DNA of 64,000 bases from Caulobacter radicis (lineage in GTDB: Bacteria; Pseudomonadota; Alphaproteobacteria; Caulobacterales; Caulobacteraceae). The notes beneath the pieces were generated by a model that was not told the DNA's origin, made no database searches, and was given only the letters and a program-made list of their open reading frames with translations. The stretch is taken from positions 434,001-498,000 of the forward strand of contig NZ_QDKO01000009.1 in NCBI RefSeq assembly GCF_003094615.1, given 5' to 3'. Position 1 is the first letter of the stretch. Each line of letters starts with the position of its first letter. Shown piece after piece: positions 42,874-52,280 of the stretch. Position numbers and translations under genes: made by a program.

Positions 42874-45800
42874 ATGACTTCCCGCTACTCCATCCTCGCC
42901 TGCGGCGTCGCCGCCGTGGCGCTCGCCGTCGCCTCGCAAGCCCAGGCGCAGGACCGAGACTTCGACATTCCGGCCCAGCCGGCCGTGCGCGCCATCCCCG
43001 AACTGGCCCGCCAGGGCCAGGTGCAGATCGTGGCGCCGGCCCGCCTGCTGGACGGCGTGCGCACCCCGGCCGTGAAGGGCCGCATGGACGTGCGCACGGC
43101 GCTGTCGCGCCTGATCGCCGGCACGCCGCTGCGCATCGACAGCGACGACGGCCAGGTGATCACCCTGAAGTCGGCCGGTCCGGCCGGCGCCCGTCCGTCG
43201 TCGGCGGCGGGCTCGGGCGTGGTGCGCGGCAAGGTGCTGAACACCGCCACCGGCCAGTACGTCCGCAACGCCGAGATCCGCGTCGAGGGCACGACCATCG
43301 TGGCCTTCTCCGAAGACGGCGGCGACTTTCGCCTGAACGGCGTGCCGGCCGGCGAGGTGACGGTGGCGGCCAAGTACGCGGGCCTGGAGACGGCCCGCAC
43401 CGTCGTCACGGTCGAGCCCGGCCAGACCGCGGCGGTGACCTTCGATCTGACGGCCTACGCCGCGGCCGGCGGCGACGCGGTCGAGGCGGTGACGATCACC
43501 GCCGCCCGCGACGGCCAGGCCGCCGCCATCATGGAGCGCCGCGCCTCGACCAACGCCAAGAACGTGGTGGCCGCCGACAACTTCGGGGCCCTGACCATGG
43601 GCGACGTCGGCGAGTTCATGAAGAACATGCCCGGCGTGTCGCTGGACTACACCGAGGTCGACGCCACCGCCGTGCGCATCGGCGGCCTTGATCCCAAGTA
43701 CTCGACCTTCACCACCGACGGCGCGCGCATGGCCACGGCCACGTCGAACAACAATTCGGGCCGCCAGAACTCGTTCGAACAGATGTCGATCACCGGCATC
43801 GACTCCATCGAGCTGAACAACACCCTGCAGGCCAGCATGGACGCCGACAGCCCCGGCGGCTCGATCAACCTGCGCAGCAAGTACGCCTTCCAGCGCAAGA
43901 GCCGCCTGCTGCGCTTCCAGATCGGCGGCGTGGGGACCTCGGACTCGACCCTGTCGCGGCAGTACCTGCCCGACGACAAGAAGCATATGACGATCTACCC
44001 CTCGGCGCAGATCGGCTATGGCGACGTGTTCCTGGATGGTCGTCTCGGGATCGCGTTCAACGCCAGCTACAACGCCAACTTCGTCCAGCAGGACCGGGTG
44101 CAGACCGACTGGTCCTACCTCGCCGACGGCCGCGTCATGCCCTACCAGGTGATGTGGCGTCCGGGTCCGAAGCTGACCAGCCGCAAGGCCGCCAACCTCA
44201 GCGTCGACTACAAGATCACCGACAAGCTGGCGCTTAGCCTGCGCAGCACCTACTCGTTCTACGACGTCGAATACTTCAACCAGTACACCTACCTGATCTT
44301 CGGCACGACGACGGTGTCGCGGGCGACGGCCGATTCCACGCCGACCCACATCGTCGTGAACCCCAGCACGACCAACACCCGCCTGCACACCCAGTATTCG
44401 CACCGCTACGCCGGCACCCCGGCCTGGGTGTTCGCGCCGAAGCTGGAATATCGCGGCGACACCTTCGAGGCCCTGCTGCGCGCGAACTATTCCAGCTCGC
44501 AGTTCAATTTCGAGGACAACGACCAGGGCTTCTTCGCCCGCACCGACAGCTACCTGACCCGCATCGGCTTCACGCTGGATCGCGCGTCGGAGGACAGCAA
44601 CGCCTGGACCATCAAGCAGACGGCCGGCCGCTCGTGGAGCGATCCGGCCAACTTCAACCGCGACGACGACATCGGCAACAACATCCGCACCTCGCAGTCG
44701 AACGCCAACAACCAGATGTATGGCGTCAACCTCGACCTGAAGAAGCAGCTGGCCATCGGCGACGTGCAGCTGAAGCTGCTGGGCGGGGCCGCCTTCCGCA
44801 CCAACATGTGGAAGACCAACGAAGGCTCGTTCAAGCAGTTCCAGTACGTGGGTCCCACCGGCGACCTGACCCAGAAGGCTCCCGAGGCCGTCATCCCCTG
44901 GACGCAGAACTACCAGTTCAAGATCCACGGCTTCGACGCCGGCAACATGAACGAGCAGGGCTGGCGCGCGGACAACAACTACGCCGTCTACGACATCTAC
45001 CAGGCCCATCCCGAGTACTTCGTGCCCGACACCGTGGGCAACCTGAAGCGCCAGCTGGATAACAACAAGAAGATCGGCGAGGAGGTCAGCGCGGCTTATG
45101 TCGAGGCTCAGCCGCGTCTGGGCAAGGCCCAGTTCGACCTTGGCTTGCGCTACGAGAAGACCAAGACACAGGCGCGCGTCGCCGACATCCGCTCGGCCAA
45201 GGAAGTGACCGCCGCGGGCCTGTCGACCAGCACCGTCGAAGGCCTGATGTACCAGTACCGCAACGGGACCTACACGACCCGCGAGGGCGAGTATGACGAC
45301 TGGTTCCTGAGCGGCGGGGTGAAGTACGACTTCAACAAGCGCCTGGTGGGCCAGGTGGCCTTCAGCCAGTCGATCCTGCGCCCCGACTACGGCAACCTGG
45401 GCGGCGTGGTGGCCGTCGACGACAACAACCTGATCGTCACCGTGCCCAACCCGCTGCTCAAGCCCGAGCACTCGACCAAATACTACGCCAGCCTGCTGTA
45501 TTACCTGGAGCCGTCGGGCGTGGTCGGGATCTCGGCCTATCAGCTGGACGTCAAGGACATGCAGGTCACCGGCATCACGGTCGATCCCGAGGACGTCGGC
45601 TACAATCCGGGCGACTACGCCGGCTATACCTTCCGCAGCGCCCAGAACCTGCCGGGCACCAGCACCAACAAGGGGATCACGCTGGAGTACGACCAGCAGC
45701 TCAACTTCCTGCCGGGCGCCTGGCGCGGCCTGGGCCTGCGGGCCTCGGTCACCAAGATCGATCCGGACGGCGAGCGCGTGAACCTGCCCAAGACCTCGGC

Positions 45801-46110
45801 CAACTGGGGCCTGCGCTACAGCTACGGCAAGCTGGACCTGCAACTGACCGGCAACTGGCAGGACGCCTACCGGACCAGCGCGCTCAGCAACACGCCGACC
45901 ACGGCCAACAACGGCATCCTCTACCGGGCCGAGCGGCAGCTGTGGAACGTCAGCGCCAGCTACAAGATCAACAAGCGCTTCGAGGTCATGCTGGCCGGCC
46001 GCAACATCTTCAACGAGCCGGACATCGTCTACTCGAACGTCCGCAGCCGGGTGCAGCAGTACAGCATCTACGGCTCGATGTGGAACGTGGGCCTGAAGGG
46101 CGTCTTCTAA
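42874..46110 (+). CDS. TonB-dependent receptor with STN and carboxypeptidase-like domains (TBDR 5)
   Basis: The 1078-residue receptor has a signal peptide (MTSRYSILACGVAAVALAVA, cleavage after AQA), an STN domain at about 28-100 (FDIPAQPAVRAIPELARQGQ...ALSRLIAGTPLRI), a carboxypeptidase-regulatory-like beta-sandwich at about 115-195 (VVRGKVLNTATGQYVRNAEI, DFRLNGVPAGEVTV), a plug from about 230 (VVAADNFGALTMGDVGEFMK, IELNNTLQASMDADSPGGSI) and a barrel ending MWNVGLKGVF. It is the signalling receptor of the FecI-FecR set just upstream. The phosphatase gene behind it suggests a phosphorylated substrate. The domain order STN-CarbopepD-plug is that of the large xenobiotic/polysaccharide-type TBDRs. 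Confidence 0.95.
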   Translation: MTSRYSILACGVAAVALAVASQAQAQDRDFDIPAQPAVRAIPELARQGQVQIVAPARLLDGVRTPAVKGRMDVRTALSRLIAGTPLRIDSDDGQVITLKSAGPAGARPSSAAGSGVVRGKVLNTATGQYVRNAEIRVEGTTIVAFSEDGGDFRLNGVPAGEVTVAAKYAGLETARTVVTVEPGQTAAVTFDLTAYAAAGGDAVEAVTITAARDGQAAAIMERRASTNAKNVVAADNFGALTMGDVGEFMKNMPGVSLDYTEVDATAVRIGGLDPKYSTFTTDGARMATATSNNNSGRQNSFEQMSITGIDSIELNNTLQASMDADSPGGSINLRSKYAFQRKSRLLRFQIGGVGTSDSTLSRQYLPDDKKHMTIYPSAQIGYGDVFLDGRLGIAFNASYNANFVQQDRVQTDWSYLADGRVMPYQVMWRPGPKLTSRKAANLSVDYKITDKLALSLRSTYSFYDVEYFNQYTYLIFGTTTVSRATADSTPTHIVVNPSTTNTRLHTQYSHRYAGTPAWVFAPKLEYRGDTFEALLRANYSSSQFNFEDNDQGFFARTDSYLTRIGFTLDRASEDSNAWTIKQTAGRSWSDPANFNRDDDIGNNIRTSQSNANNQMYGVNLDLKKQLAIGDVQLKLLGGAAFRTNMWKTNEGSFKQFQYVGPTGDLTQKAPEAVIPWTQNYQFKIHGFDAGNMNEQGWRADNNYAVYDIYQAHPEYFVPDTVGNLKRQLDNNKKIGEEVSAAYVEAQPRLGKAQFDLGLRYEKTKTQARVADIRSAKEVTAAGLSTSTVEGLMYQYRNGTYTTREGEYDDWFLSGGVKYDFNKRLVGQVAFSQSILRPDYGNLGGVVAVDDNNLIVTVPNPLLKPEHSTKYYASLLYYLEPSGVVGISAYQLDVKDMQVTGITVDPEDVGYNPGDYAGYTFRSAQNLPGTSTNKGITLEYDQQLNFLPGAWRGLGLRASVTKIDPDGERVNLPKTSANWGLRYSYGKLDLQLTGNWQDAYRTSALSNTPTTANNGILYRAERQLWNVSASYKINKRFEVMLAGRNIFNEPDIVYSNVRSRVQQYSIYGSMWNVGLKGVF

Positions 46111-46127
46111 GGCGCTTTCGGCTCTCC

Positions 46128-46175
46128 GGCGGCCGCGTTCCTCCCCTTCGCGCGGCCGCCCCCCTTTTTCTTTTC
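46128..46175 (+). terminator. hairpin with U-rich tail between TBDR 5 and phoD-like gene
   Basis: GGCGGCCGCG (46128-46137) and CGCGGCCGCC (46151-46160) form a perfect 10-bp stem, followed by CCCCTTTTTCTTTTCTC. It looks like a strong intrinsic terminator 17 bases after the receptor stop, so the phosphatase is expressed either by read-through or from its own promoter in the remaining 36 bases, which is short. Confidence 0.8.
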
Positions 46176-46210
46176 TCGTCACTCCGTCGTTCAGATCGAA
46201 GAGGTCTTTC

Positions 46211-47839
46211 GTGGTTCTGCACATCGATCGCCGCAGCCTGGTGCTGGGCGGCCTGGGCCTGGGGGCCATGGCCATGCCGGCCGGCCGCGCGGCCGCCCGG
46301 CAGCTGCTGGGCGCCAGCGGCTTCACCCACAACGTGGCCAGCGGCGAGCCGGGGCCGGACAGCATGCTGCTATGGACGCGCTTCGTCCCCGCCGGCGACG
46401 GCGGCGTCGTCACGCTGCAGGCCGAGGTGGCGCTGGACCAGGCCTTCGCCAAGGTCGTGGCCGGCGGCGTCGTGCGCACCGGGGCCTATCGCGACTGGAC
46501 CGCCAAGCTGACCGTCGACGGGCTGAAGCCCGGCACGGTCTTCTGGTACCGCTTCGTGGCGCCGGACGGTTCGAAGTCGCCGGTCGGCCGCACCAAGACC
46601 CTGCCGGTCGGCCCCGTGTCGCGCTTCGGCCTGGCGGTGTTTTCGTGCTCGAACCTGCCCAACGGCTACTTCAACGCCTATGGCCACGCCGCCGCCCGCC
46701 AGGACCTGGACCTGTGGCTGCACACCGGCGACTACATCTACGAGTACGGCGTCGGCTCGACCCGCGAAGGCGACTGGGCGCAGGGCCGCAAGGAACAGCT
46801 GCTGCCGGTCACCGAGATCCTGGCCATCGCCGACTATCGCATGCGCTACGCCAGCTACCGCGCCGATCCCGACTTGCAGCGCCTGCACCAGATGGCCCCG
46901 ATGGTGGCCCTGTGGGACGACCACGAGTCGGCCAACGACAGCTGGGAGGGCGGGGCCCAGAACCACCAGCCCGACAAGGAGGGCGACTGGAACGTCCGCC
47001 GCGCCGCGGCCATGCAGGTCTATCGCGAATGGATGCCGGTGTCGGACGAGCCGTGGAAGGCCTATCCGATCGGCGCCCTGGCCACGCTGTACCGCACCGA
47101 GTCCCGCCTGCTGGGCCGCACGCGTCCCGCCGACCTCGGCGCTGCGTTCAAGGCGGCCGATCCCGACGCGGCGCTGAAGGCGTTCCGCGACGGGGCCTGG
47201 CGCGATCCGTCGGCGACCATGCTGGGCTCGACCCAGGAAAGCTGGCTGGCCCATGAGTTCAAGGCTTCGTCGAAGGCCTGGCAGCTGGTCGGCATGGGCA
47301 CCATCCTGGGCCGCACGGTGATGCCCAGGGACGCCGTCGACTGGCTGCGGCCCGAGGTCGCCGACAAGAAGGTCGCCGGCTATCGCAACAACGTCCGCGC
47401 CGCCCAGCAGGGCGTGCCGATGTGGATGGACCGCTGGGACGGCTATCCGGCCGCCCGCTCGCGCCTGCTGAAGGCCGCCCTGGCCGCTGACACAGACCTC
47501 GTCATGCTGTCGGGCGACAGCCACAACGCCTGGGCCTACGGCCTGGTGGAGGACAGCCGTCCCGCCGGGGTGGAGTTCGCCGGCCAGGCGGTGACCTCCA
47601 ACGGCATGGAAGGCGACATGGGCGCCGACCCCAAGGTCGTGGCCCAGGGCTTCATGGCCGCCAATCCCGAACTGAAGTGGGCCGACACCAGCCGTCGCGG
47701 CTACATGATGATCGAGGTGACGCCCAGGAGCGTCGCCGGCGAATGGCTGTTCCTGAAGACCATCAAGGCCCGCTCGACCGAACTGGCCGGCAGCCATCGC
47801 ATGCGGGTCGACCGCGGCCGGCGGGTGTTCGCGGCCTAG
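46211..47839 (+). CDS. Tat-exported alkaline phosphatase/phosphodiesterase of the PhoD family
   Basis: The 542-residue protein begins with a twin-arginine signal (IDRRSLVLGGLGLGAMAM), then the PhoD N-terminal beta-sandwich (FTHNVASGEPGPDSMLLWTR...GLKPGTVFWYRF), and the catalytic domain with AVFSCSNLPNGYFNAY, LHTGDYIYEYG, LWDDHESANDSW and MLSGDSHNAWA. These supply the Fe/Ca ligands known from PhoD. It should cleave phosphate mono- or diesters in the periplasm. The start is a GTG at 46211 with GAAGAGG upstream. It shares its stop region (CTAG) with the convergent kinase gene. Placement behind a sigma-controlled receptor suggests processing of an imported phosphoester. Confidence 0.95.
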   Translation: MVLHIDRRSLVLGGLGLGAMAMPAGRAAARQLLGASGFTHNVASGEPGPDSMLLWTRFVPAGDGGVVTLQAEVALDQAFAKVVAGGVVRTGAYRDWTAKLTVDGLKPGTVFWYRFVAPDGSKSPVGRTKTLPVGPVSRFGLAVFSCSNLPNGYFNAYGHAAARQDLDLWLHTGDYIYEYGVGSTREGDWAQGRKEQLLPVTEILAIADYRMRYASYRADPDLQRLHQMAPMVALWDDHESANDSWEGGAQNHQPDKEGDWNVRRAAAMQVYREWMPVSDEPWKAYPIGALATLYRTESRLLGRTRPADLGAAFKAADPDAALKAFRDGAWRDPSATMLGSTQESWLAHEFKASSKAWQLVGMGTILGRTVMPRDAVDWLRPEVADKKVAGYRNNVRAAQQGVPMWMDRWDGYPAARSRLLKAALAADTDLVMLSGDSHNAWAYGLVEDSRPAGVEFAGQAVTSNGMEGDMGADPKVVAQGFMAANPELKWADTSRRGYMMIEVTPRSVAGEWLFLKTIKARSTELAGSHRMRVDRGRRVFAA

Positions 47840-50316
47840 AGGAGCGTGCGCATCATCCGGTCGACCCGGGCGGCCAGGTCCGACACCGCGAACGGCTTGG
47901 TCAGCACCTCCATGCCCGGCTGGATGTGGCCGTGGTTGAGGGCGGCGTTCTCGGCGTAGCCGGTGATGAACATCACCTTCAGCCCGGGCCGCAGCGCCCG
48001 GGCGGCGTCGGCGACCTGGCGGCCGTTGAGGCCGCCGGGCAGGCCGACGTCGGTGATCAGCAGGTCGAAGCGGGCGTTGGACTGCAGCAGGCGCAGGCCC
48101 GCCGGGCCGTCGGCGGCCTCGGCGCAGGCGTAGCCCAGCTCCTGCAACGCATCGACGATCAGCATGCGGACGGTCGGCTCGTCGTCGACCACCAGCACGG
48201 TCTCGCCGGCGGCCGCCGGGGCGGGCTGTACGGCATGGGCGTCGGTCTCGGGCGCGGCCTCCTCGCCGAAATGGCGCGGCAGGTAGATGCAGACCATCGT
48301 GCCCTGGCCGACCTCGGAATAGATCCGCACGTGGCCGTGCGACTGGCGGGCGAAGCCGTAGACCATCGAGAGGCCAAGGCCCGTGCCTTCGCCCATCGGC
48401 TTGGTGGTGAAGAACGGGTCGAACACCCGGTCCTGGATCGACTTGTCCATGCCCACGCCGGTGTCGCTGACGCAGACGGTGACGTATTGGCCAGGCTCCA
48501 TGCCGCGCTCGTCGGCCGAGCGGCGGTCGAGCCACTTGTTGCCGGTCTCGATGGTGATGCGGCCGCCGTCGGGCATGGCGTCGCGGGCGTTGATGCAGAG
48601 GTTGAGGAGGGCGTTCTCCAGCTGGTTGTCGTCGACCAGGGTGGCCCACAGCCCGGCCGCGGCCACGGTCTCGACCTTGATCGACGGGCCGACCGTGCGG
48701 CGCACCAGTTCGACGAAGTCGGCCATCAGCCGGTTGATGACGATCGGCTTGGGCGACAGGGTCTGGCGGCGCGAGAAGGCCAGCAGGCGGTGGGTGAGGG
48801 CGGCCGCCCGCCGGGCCGCGCCCTGGCCGGCGGACAGGTACTTCTCGACGTCGCGCGAGCGGCCCTGCGACAGCCGCGTGCCGATCATCTCGAACGAGCC
48901 GGAAATGCCCGACAGCAGGTTGTTGAAGTCGTGGGCCAGGCCCCCGGTCAACTGGCCGACGGCCTCCATCTTCTGGGCCTGGCGCAGGGCCTCTTCGGCC
49001 TCGCGCAGGCGCTCCTGCTCCTCCAGCCGCGCGGTGACGTCGTAGACGAACTGGTAGGCGCCGGCTTGCAGGCCCATGTCGTCGCGCAGCACGCCGAACC
49101 GCATCTCGTAGAAGCGTCGGTAGCCGCCCGGAGCGCCGTAGGCCTCGACCTTGACGAACTCCTCGCCGGCCAGGGCCCGCGACCAGACCGACCGCACCTG
49201 GGCCTGGTTCTCGGGCTGGTCGGACAGAAGGTCGAGCATGCGCTCGCCGACGCGGGGCGTGACGCCGAACACCTGCTCGAACTCGCGCACGGCCGCGCCG
49301 TTGACGGCCAGCCAGCGGAAGTCGTTGTCGACCACCTGCACCAGGGCGGCCGTGCCCTCCACGATGTCGGCCAGCACCCGGCGCTCGGCCAGGGCCGCGG
49401 CGACGCGCTGTTCCAGCGTCTCGTTCAGCCGGCGCAGGGCCAGCTCGGCGCGGCGGCGCTCGGTGATGTCCTGGAACAGCACGGCCACCTGCTTGCGCTC
49501 GGGCGGCTCGATGCGGAACGACGACAGCGACAGATAGCGGCCGGTGGCCACCAGCTCCTGCTCGAAGCGGATCGGCTCGCCGGTACGCAGCACGTGGCCG
49601 TAGCGGGCCACCCAGGCGTCGGCCTCGTTCGGCACCATCTCGCGCAGCTTCTGGCCAACCACGTTGGGGATGCCGGCGTGGCGGGCGTAGGCGGCGTTGG
49701 CGTCGATGTGGACGTAGTCGCTGTCGGGACCATGCGGGCCGTCGAGGAACTCGATGATGCAGAAGCCCTCGTCCATCGAGTCGAAGAGGGTGCGGTACTT
49801 GCGCTCGCTGTCGGCGCTGGCCTGCAGCGACAGGCGCAGGTCGAGCTGGCTCATCACCTGGCGGGCCAGCACCTGCAAGGTGCGCTGCTGGAGGGGCGAC
49901 AGGTCCTTGGGCGCGGTGTCGAGCACGCACAGCGTGCCGATCGGCAGGCCGTCGGCGGTCTTCAGCAGGGCGCCGGCGTAGAAGCGCAGGTGCGGATCGC
50001 CGGTGACCAGGGGATTGCAGTCGAACCGGTGGTCGCGCGTGGCGTCGGGGACCAGCAGGAAGTCGTCCTCGAGGATCGCCTTGGCGCAGAACGAGCTCTC
50101 CAGCGGCGTCTCGCGCACCCCCAGGCCGACCTCGGCCTTGAAGAACTGCCGGTGCTCGTCGATCAGGTTGACGACCGCGATGGGCGCGCCGCAGATCTCG
50201 GCGGCGAGGGCGACGATCTCGTCGAAGGCGGCCTCGCGCGGGGTGTCCAGGATGTCGTAACGGCGGAGCGCCGCGAGGCGGCGAGCCTCGCGTTCCGACG
50301 CGGCAGCGGCGTTCAT
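47836..50316 (-). CDS. hybrid histidine kinase GAF-PAS-PAS-HisKA-HATPase-REC
   Basis: The 826-residue cytoplasmic kinase has a GAF domain at about 20-160 (RYDILDTPREAAFDEIVALA, SFCAKAILEDDFLLVPDATR), PAS domains at about 170-290 and 310-430, a HisKA domain with phospho-His462 (GGLAHDFNNLLSGISGSFEM), a HATPase domain (NARDAMPDGG, DTGVGMD, GTGLGLSMVYGF), and a C-terminal receiver with phospho-Asp756 (LLITDVGLPGG) and Lys in LTKPF. No membrane segment is present. It belongs to the HDFNN class often linked to light, redox or general stress sensing; no chromophore-binding Cys can be assigned. It is read towards phoD and away from the EAL gene. Confidence 0.93.
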   Translation of the reverse strand: MNAAAASEREARRLAALRRYDILDTPREAAFDEIVALAAEICGAPIAVVNLIDEHRQFFKAEVGLGVRETPLESSFCAKAILEDDFLLVPDATRDHRFDCNPLVTGDPHLRFYAGALLKTADGLPIGTLCVLDTAPKDLSPLQQRTLQVLARQVMSQLDLRLSLQASADSERKYRTLFDSMDEGFCIIEFLDGPHGPDSDYVHIDANAAYARHAGIPNVVGQKLREMVPNEADAWVARYGHVLRTGEPIRFEQELVATGRYLSLSSFRIEPPERKQVAVLFQDITERRRAELALRRLNETLEQRVAAALAERRVLADIVEGTAALVQVVDNDFRWLAVNGAAVREFEQVFGVTPRVGERMLDLLSDQPENQAQVRSVWSRALAGEEFVKVEAYGAPGGYRRFYEMRFGVLRDDMGLQAGAYQFVYDVTARLEEQERLREAEEALRQAQKMEAVGQLTGGLAHDFNNLLSGISGSFEMIGTRLSQGRSRDVEKYLSAGQGAARRAAALTHRLLAFSRRQTLSPKPIVINRLMADFVELVRRTVGPSIKVETVAAAGLWATLVDDNQLENALLNLCINARDAMPDGGRITIETGNKWLDRRSADERGMEPGQYVTVCVSDTGVGMDKSIQDRVFDPFFTTKPMGEGTGLGLSMVYGFARQSHGHVRIYSEVGQGTMVCIYLPRHFGEEAAPETDAHAVQPAPAAAGETVLVVDDEPTVRMLIVDALQELGYACAEAADGPAGLRLLQSNARFDLLITDVGLPGGLNGRQVADAARALRPGLKVMFITGYAENAALNHGHIQPGMEVLTKPFAVSDLAARVDRMMRTLL

Positions 50317-50428
50317 GCTGGTTGCGGCCCCCCGGTCCCCGCGTGTCGACTCGCCGACGACGAAGGCCGGCGCGGTCCCTTAGACGCTTGGCGCGGCCAA
50401 GGGTTCCACGCAAGTATGGTGAAGCTGT

Positions 50429-52030
50429 CTAGCCCCAGCCTTCCGACACGCCGGCGCGGCGGGCCATGGGGGTGATGGCCGACGGTTTCTGCGAGGGCTG
50501 CGGCTGGTCGGCCGGCTTGCCGTAGAGCCAGCCCTGGGCGAAGTCGACGCCGGCCTTGCGGACCACTTCTTCCACCTCGGCGGTCTCGACCATCTCGGCC
50601 ACGGTGCGGACGTTGAGGTCGCGGCACAGCTCGACAAGCCGGCGGACCATGGCCCCGTCGCGGCTGTTGCCGGCCAGTTCGCGCACGTAGCGGCCGTCGA
50701 TCTTGACGATGTCGAGCGTCAGCTCCTGCAGGTAGGCGAACGAGGCCGCGCCGGCCCCGAAGTCGTCCAGGCAGACCAGCGAGCCCAGGCCGCGCAGGGC
50801 CTGGATGTGGCGGTTGGCGCGCGGCAGGTCGTCGATGGCGCTGGTCTCGGTGACCTCGAAGATCAGCTTGCCCTTGGCCGCCGGGGTGGCGGCCAGCAGG
50901 CGGCCGATGTGGTCGACGAAGGTCTCGCTGACGATGGTGCGGCCCGAGACGTTGACGGCCAGGCGGACATTGCCGGCGCGGTCGGCGGCGATCCGGCGCA
51001 CCGCCTGCTCGGCGATGGCGTGGTCCAGCTCCTCGATGATGTCGAACTCCTCGGCCATGCGGATCAGGGCGAAGGGGCTGGCGCCGTCCTCGAAGCGCAC
51101 CAGCGCCTCGTGGTGGTGGGCCTGGCCGCTGGAGAGGTCGACCACGGGCTGGTAGGCGAGGGTGAAGCGGCGCTGGCTGACGGCCGCGCCCAGGGCGCCG
51201 GCGCGGGCCAGGGTGCGCTTGACCGAGCGGTTCATCGCCTCCGACAGGGTCATCGGCGGGGTGTCCTTCAGGCCCTCGCGCAGGAAGTCGTCGAGGGCGT
51301 AGCGCAGGGCCCGCAGGCCGCGCGACGAGGTTCCGCCGTCCAGCGGCACCACGTGGGCGCTGGCGTCGAGGGCGGCGATCTTGGTCAGGCGGGCGGCGAG
51401 CGCCTCGGGCCGGTCGTCCTTGGCCCGCAGCAGGGCGAAGCGCTCGGGCGAGACCTGGGTGGCCATGGCCCCGGCGTGGGATTCGGCGCGCACGGCGCCG
51501 GCGATCTTCATGTCGAGGGCCAGGGCCTCGGGCGGGGCCAGGCCGTCGCGCAGGGCGGTCAGGCCCGCGAACTCGACCATAGCCAGTTCGAGCTCGAGCC
51601 CGGTGACCCTTGCGGCTTCGAAGAGGCCCTTGGCGATTTCCTCGAAGTTCTCGCGCGGGCGCAGGCCGGAGGCGTCCAGGCCCCCCGCCGGGGCGCGGGC
51701 GGCGGTGATCGCCACCGAGGTCCGTCCGAAATTGTCGGGGAGGGCGCGCAGAGTGACTCCGACGAAACGTTCCGGCTCGCCGGCGACGCGGACGGTGACC
51801 GGACCCCGGCGCTGGCCTTCGTCGAGAGCGTAGAGCGTCGCGTCCATCAGCGGGCGGTCGGCGGCGGTGAACAGGTCGCGCCAGACGCGGCCCATCAGGG
51901 AGACTTCGGACTTGCCCATGATCTTCTGCGCCGCGCCCAGGGCGAGGCTGACGCGATCGCCCTCGAGTTCGAGAAGCAGGTCGGCGCTGGCGAAGGCCAG
52001 ACCGAGGAGACGGCGCGGATCGATAGACAA
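50429..52030 (-). CDS. EAL-domain cyclic-di-GMP phosphodiesterase
   Basis: The 533-residue protein hydrolyses c-di-GMP, the second messenger of the motile-to-sessile switch. The EAL domain (about 275-510) has a complete catalytic set: Glu308 in HHEALVRF, Asn360 (NVSG), Glu392 (FEVTET), Asp422/423 (LDDFGAG), Lys443 (KIDG), Glu479 (AEMVET), Gln499 (QGWLYGKP). The N-terminal 110 residues look like a PAS domain. The middle region (about 130-240) occupies the place of a GGDEF domain but has no GGDEF signature, so it may be a degenerate one. No membrane segment is seen. It is divergent from recA. Confidence 0.92.
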   Translation of the reverse strand: MSIDPRRLLGLAFASADLLLELEGDRVSLALGAAQKIMGKSEVSLMGRVWRDLFTAADRPLMDATLYALDEGQRRGPVTVRVAGEPERFVGVTLRALPDNFGRTSVAITAARAPAGGLDASGLRPRENFEEIAKGLFEAARVTGLELELAMVEFAGLTALRDGLAPPEALALDMKIAGAVRAESHAGAMATQVSPERFALLRAKDDRPEALAARLTKIAALDASAHVVPLDGGTSSRGLRALRYALDDFLREGLKDTPPMTLSEAMNRSVKRTLARAGALGAAVSQRRFTLAYQPVVDLSSGQAHHHEALVRFEDGASPFALIRMAEEFDIIEELDHAIAEQAVRRIAADRAGNVRLAVNVSGRTIVSETFVDHIGRLLAATPAAKGKLIFEVTETSAIDDLPRANRHIQALRGLGSLVCLDDFGAGAASFAYLQELTLDIVKIDGRYVRELAGNSRDGAMVRRLVELCRDLNVRTVAEMVETAEVEEVVRKAGVDFAQGWLYGKPADQPQPSQKPSAITPMARRAGVSEGWG

Positions 52031-52161
52031 GGACGAAGGCTCCCCCTGAGGGGGCCATCTTGCGCCCCCTTAGCTTAAGGAGCCGTGCATGGGGCGCGGC
52101 AAGGGGCGTGCGGCGAGCGGGTGCGGCGGCCGGTCGCGGAATGGACCGGGCGAAGCGAAAA

Positions 52162-52176
52162 GAACATCTTGCGAAC
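52162..52176 (-). promoter_or_regulatory. LexA (SOS) box of recA
   Basis: GAAC (52162-52165), 7 bases, GAAC (52173-52176) is, on the minus strand, GTTC-N7-GTTC, the direct-repeat LexA box of alphaproteobacteria. It lies 105 bases before the recA ATG and overlaps a possible -35 (TTGCGA, 52170). A further GAAC at 52180 extends the motif. Confidence 0.85.
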
Positions 52177-52280
52177 ATAGAACAAAATGTGTACGCATTA
52201 ATCATTCCACAGGCGGTGGGCGTAGCGGCGCCCGAACTTCCGGCCCAGCGGTCGGAATCATGGAATAAGGCGATCATCCA

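Noticed and set aside
46111..46210. A Pho box before the PhoD gene
   Set aside because: No CTGTCAT-like direct repeats are seen in this gap.
42826..46479. A 1217-codon minus-strand frame opposite TBDR 5
   Set aside because: It is antisense to a well-defined receptor gene; its Val/Gly/His-rich content mirrors the receptor codons.
46370..50413. A 1347-codon open frame on the minus strand
   Set aside because: It is an Arg/Pro/Gly-rich shadow of the PhoD and hybrid kinase genes; the kinase frame shows clear domains and this one none.
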